Part shown: positions 32,976 through 33,809 of the stretch, piece after piece
How positions within the stretch are numbered: the first letter of the stretch is position 1
How the letters are laid out: the number at the start of each line of letters is the position of its first letter
Source: Acephala macrosclerotiorum
Lineage: Eukaryota > Ascomycota > Leotiomycetes > Helotiales > Mollisiaceae
Reading direction: 5' to 3'
Assembly: GCA_014904845.1 (NCBI GenBank)
Contig: MU119625.1
Location: 3,227 to 37,035 of the forward strand
DNA: 33,809 nt
The notes under the pieces: generated by a model
What the model was told of the DNA's origin: nothing
Seen by the model: the letters and a program-made list of their open reading frames with translations, nothing else
The model's database searches: none
Made by a program: the position numbers and the translations under genes

Positions 32976-33261
32976 TTAGCTGCCTATAGCAAAAATTAAA
33001 TTCTCCATCTCGTACAGCGTCTGAAAGCCTGCCGCATCAAGTATCCCATCTTCAGTCACTCCTGTGTTCAGCTTTTGAAGGTATGCCGCCTCAATCGAGT
33101 TGGGTTCGTTGTAGCCTGGTAACGGGCCTGGGCCAGCGGGGTACTTTGATGCAAAAGCGCCAGGATCGAAGCCATACCGAAGGATTCCGGAAACATCTCT
33201 ACCACAAATTGCGAATTAACCGAGTTCCACTCTCCGTGCACACCCACAGCGAATGCACACC
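32976..33261 (-). pseudogene. Truncated C-terminal coding relic of unknown family
   Basis: From 33261 leftwards the sequence reads CAFAVGVHGEWNSVNSQF and VVEMFPESF in one frame. A one-base shift near 33185 then continues RYGFDPGAFASKYPAGPGP, NSIEAAYLQKLNTGVTEDG and TLYEMENLIFAIGS to TAA at 32976-32978. The left boundary of the first visible exon has a T-run plus AG (33263-33262), a good 3' splice site, and everything upstream is AT desert. The stop is in frame with the kinase-like ORF, so the two may once have been one gene split by a CAA-to-TAA change. I do not recognise the family. Confidence 0.5.
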
Positions 33262-33809
33262 CTAAAAAAATGTCACTATTCAGTTTCTAAAAATTATAAT
33301 TTAATAATTACATAAACTAAAACATAGAAAAATATATTTCTGTTATTGCATTACTTAAAAGATTCATTTGGATCAATCTAAAATCTATCTACTTGCGTCG
33401 TTCGAGAAGAATAATTTTTCGGTTTTTTTTAATTACATGTTCTATTATTTCTTTTTTTGCATTTACGTGTGTAATTTTAATCTTTTTATGAGACTTCAAA
33501 TTCTTAAGATAAGAGTCTCTAAGTTTCAAAATTACTATTTTAGAAGGTTTGATTTTTTTAATAGTTTTTTCAATTTTTTTTGTAGTTTTTTTGATTTATT
33601 TTAATTTTCGTAATTTCGCGTTTTTTGTAATCGGTTTTTTTTTTCTTTTGTTCAATTTTAATTTGCTTATTAATAACAGTTTGCTTCTTTTTATTTTTTT
33701 TAGTTTTTTTTTTAAAAGTTTTTTTAATAATTTTAATATTCGCAATTGCGATTTTTTTAGAATTTTTTTTTTTTTTTTTTTTTTTTATTTTTTTTTTTTT
33801 TTTTTTTTT
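33262..33809. other. AT-rich, T-biased desert to window end
   Basis: The plus strand is dominated by T (runs over 15 at the very end), with A much scarcer, unlike the A/T-balanced left desert. Open frame 33368-33604 is Phe/Leu/Ile-rich from composition alone and not a credible gene. It presumably contains the lost upstream exons of the relic at 32976-33261, or a degraded element. Confidence 0.6.

Noticed and set aside
1..33809. CRISPR array, tRNA, rRNA or bacterial operon features
   Set aside because: No regular short direct repeats with unique spacers and no tRNA-like arms were noticed. The gene structure is fungal, with introns. A tRNAscan-SE and Infernal run would settle small RNAs.

Overview
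The window looks like nuclear DNA of a filamentous ascomycete (Pezizomycotina). The evidence is short 45-190 nt GT..AG introns with CTAAC/CTAAT/CTGAC branch sites, several fungal-specific protein families, and long A+T-rich blocks whose differences are pure C/T and G/A transitions. That pattern is the signature of repeat-induced point mutation (RIP), so this is a 'two-speed' segment of gene islands between RIP-degraded deserts. The species cannot be named from the sequence.

Layout. Bases 1-1034 are AT desert. Bases 1035-2085 are a less mutated island with a GC hairpin and an imperfect tandem repeat of about 203-211 bp. Bases 2181-11907 are one structurally complete but thoroughly mutated LTR retrotransposon: two 130-bp direct LTRs starting TG, flanked by identical 5-bp target duplications (ATATT). 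No open coding capacity survives in it. After another AT stretch and a 0.7-kb zone of uncertain coding status, three intact or nearly intact plus-strand genes follow. The first (12942-18222) is a protein of about 1509 aa combining a B-box-like zinc site, a P-loop GTPase, a RING finger and a patatin phospholipase. The second (18482-20561) is a 519-aa acidic, probably nuclear protein of unknown function. The third (22235-24360) is an F-box protein with a probable frameshift near its C terminus.

Bases 20562-22234 and 24361-25999 hold intergenic sequence and two diverged copies of a dispersed repeat (21330 and 25582), the first resembling a solo LTR. The rest, 26000-33265, is mostly a graveyard of broken genes. 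It contains a minus-strand pseudogene of the fungal family with an FGFS-x-GDF N terminus and a ubiquitin-like C-terminal domain, a two-exon 299-aa unknown ORF (28562-29514, minus), and a plus-strand relic (30229-30777). It also holds a relic with a 9-G homopolymer frameshift (31740-32086, minus) and a kinase-fold ORF lacking the catalytic Asp and the DFG Asp (32217-32975, minus). The kinase ORF is preceded in the same frame by another relic whose first visible exon ends exactly at the AT boundary. Bases 33262-33809 return to AT-rich, strongly T-biased DNA.

No metabolic operon or cluster is evident. The most system-like item is the B-box/GTPase/RING/patatin protein, which couples a nucleotide switch, a possible ubiquitin-ligase module and a lipid hydrolase in one chain. 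At the DNA level, the most striking signal is that in parts of the retroelement cytosine survives only in CpG while non-CpG guanine stays common. That implies deamination confined to one strand and blocked at CpG.
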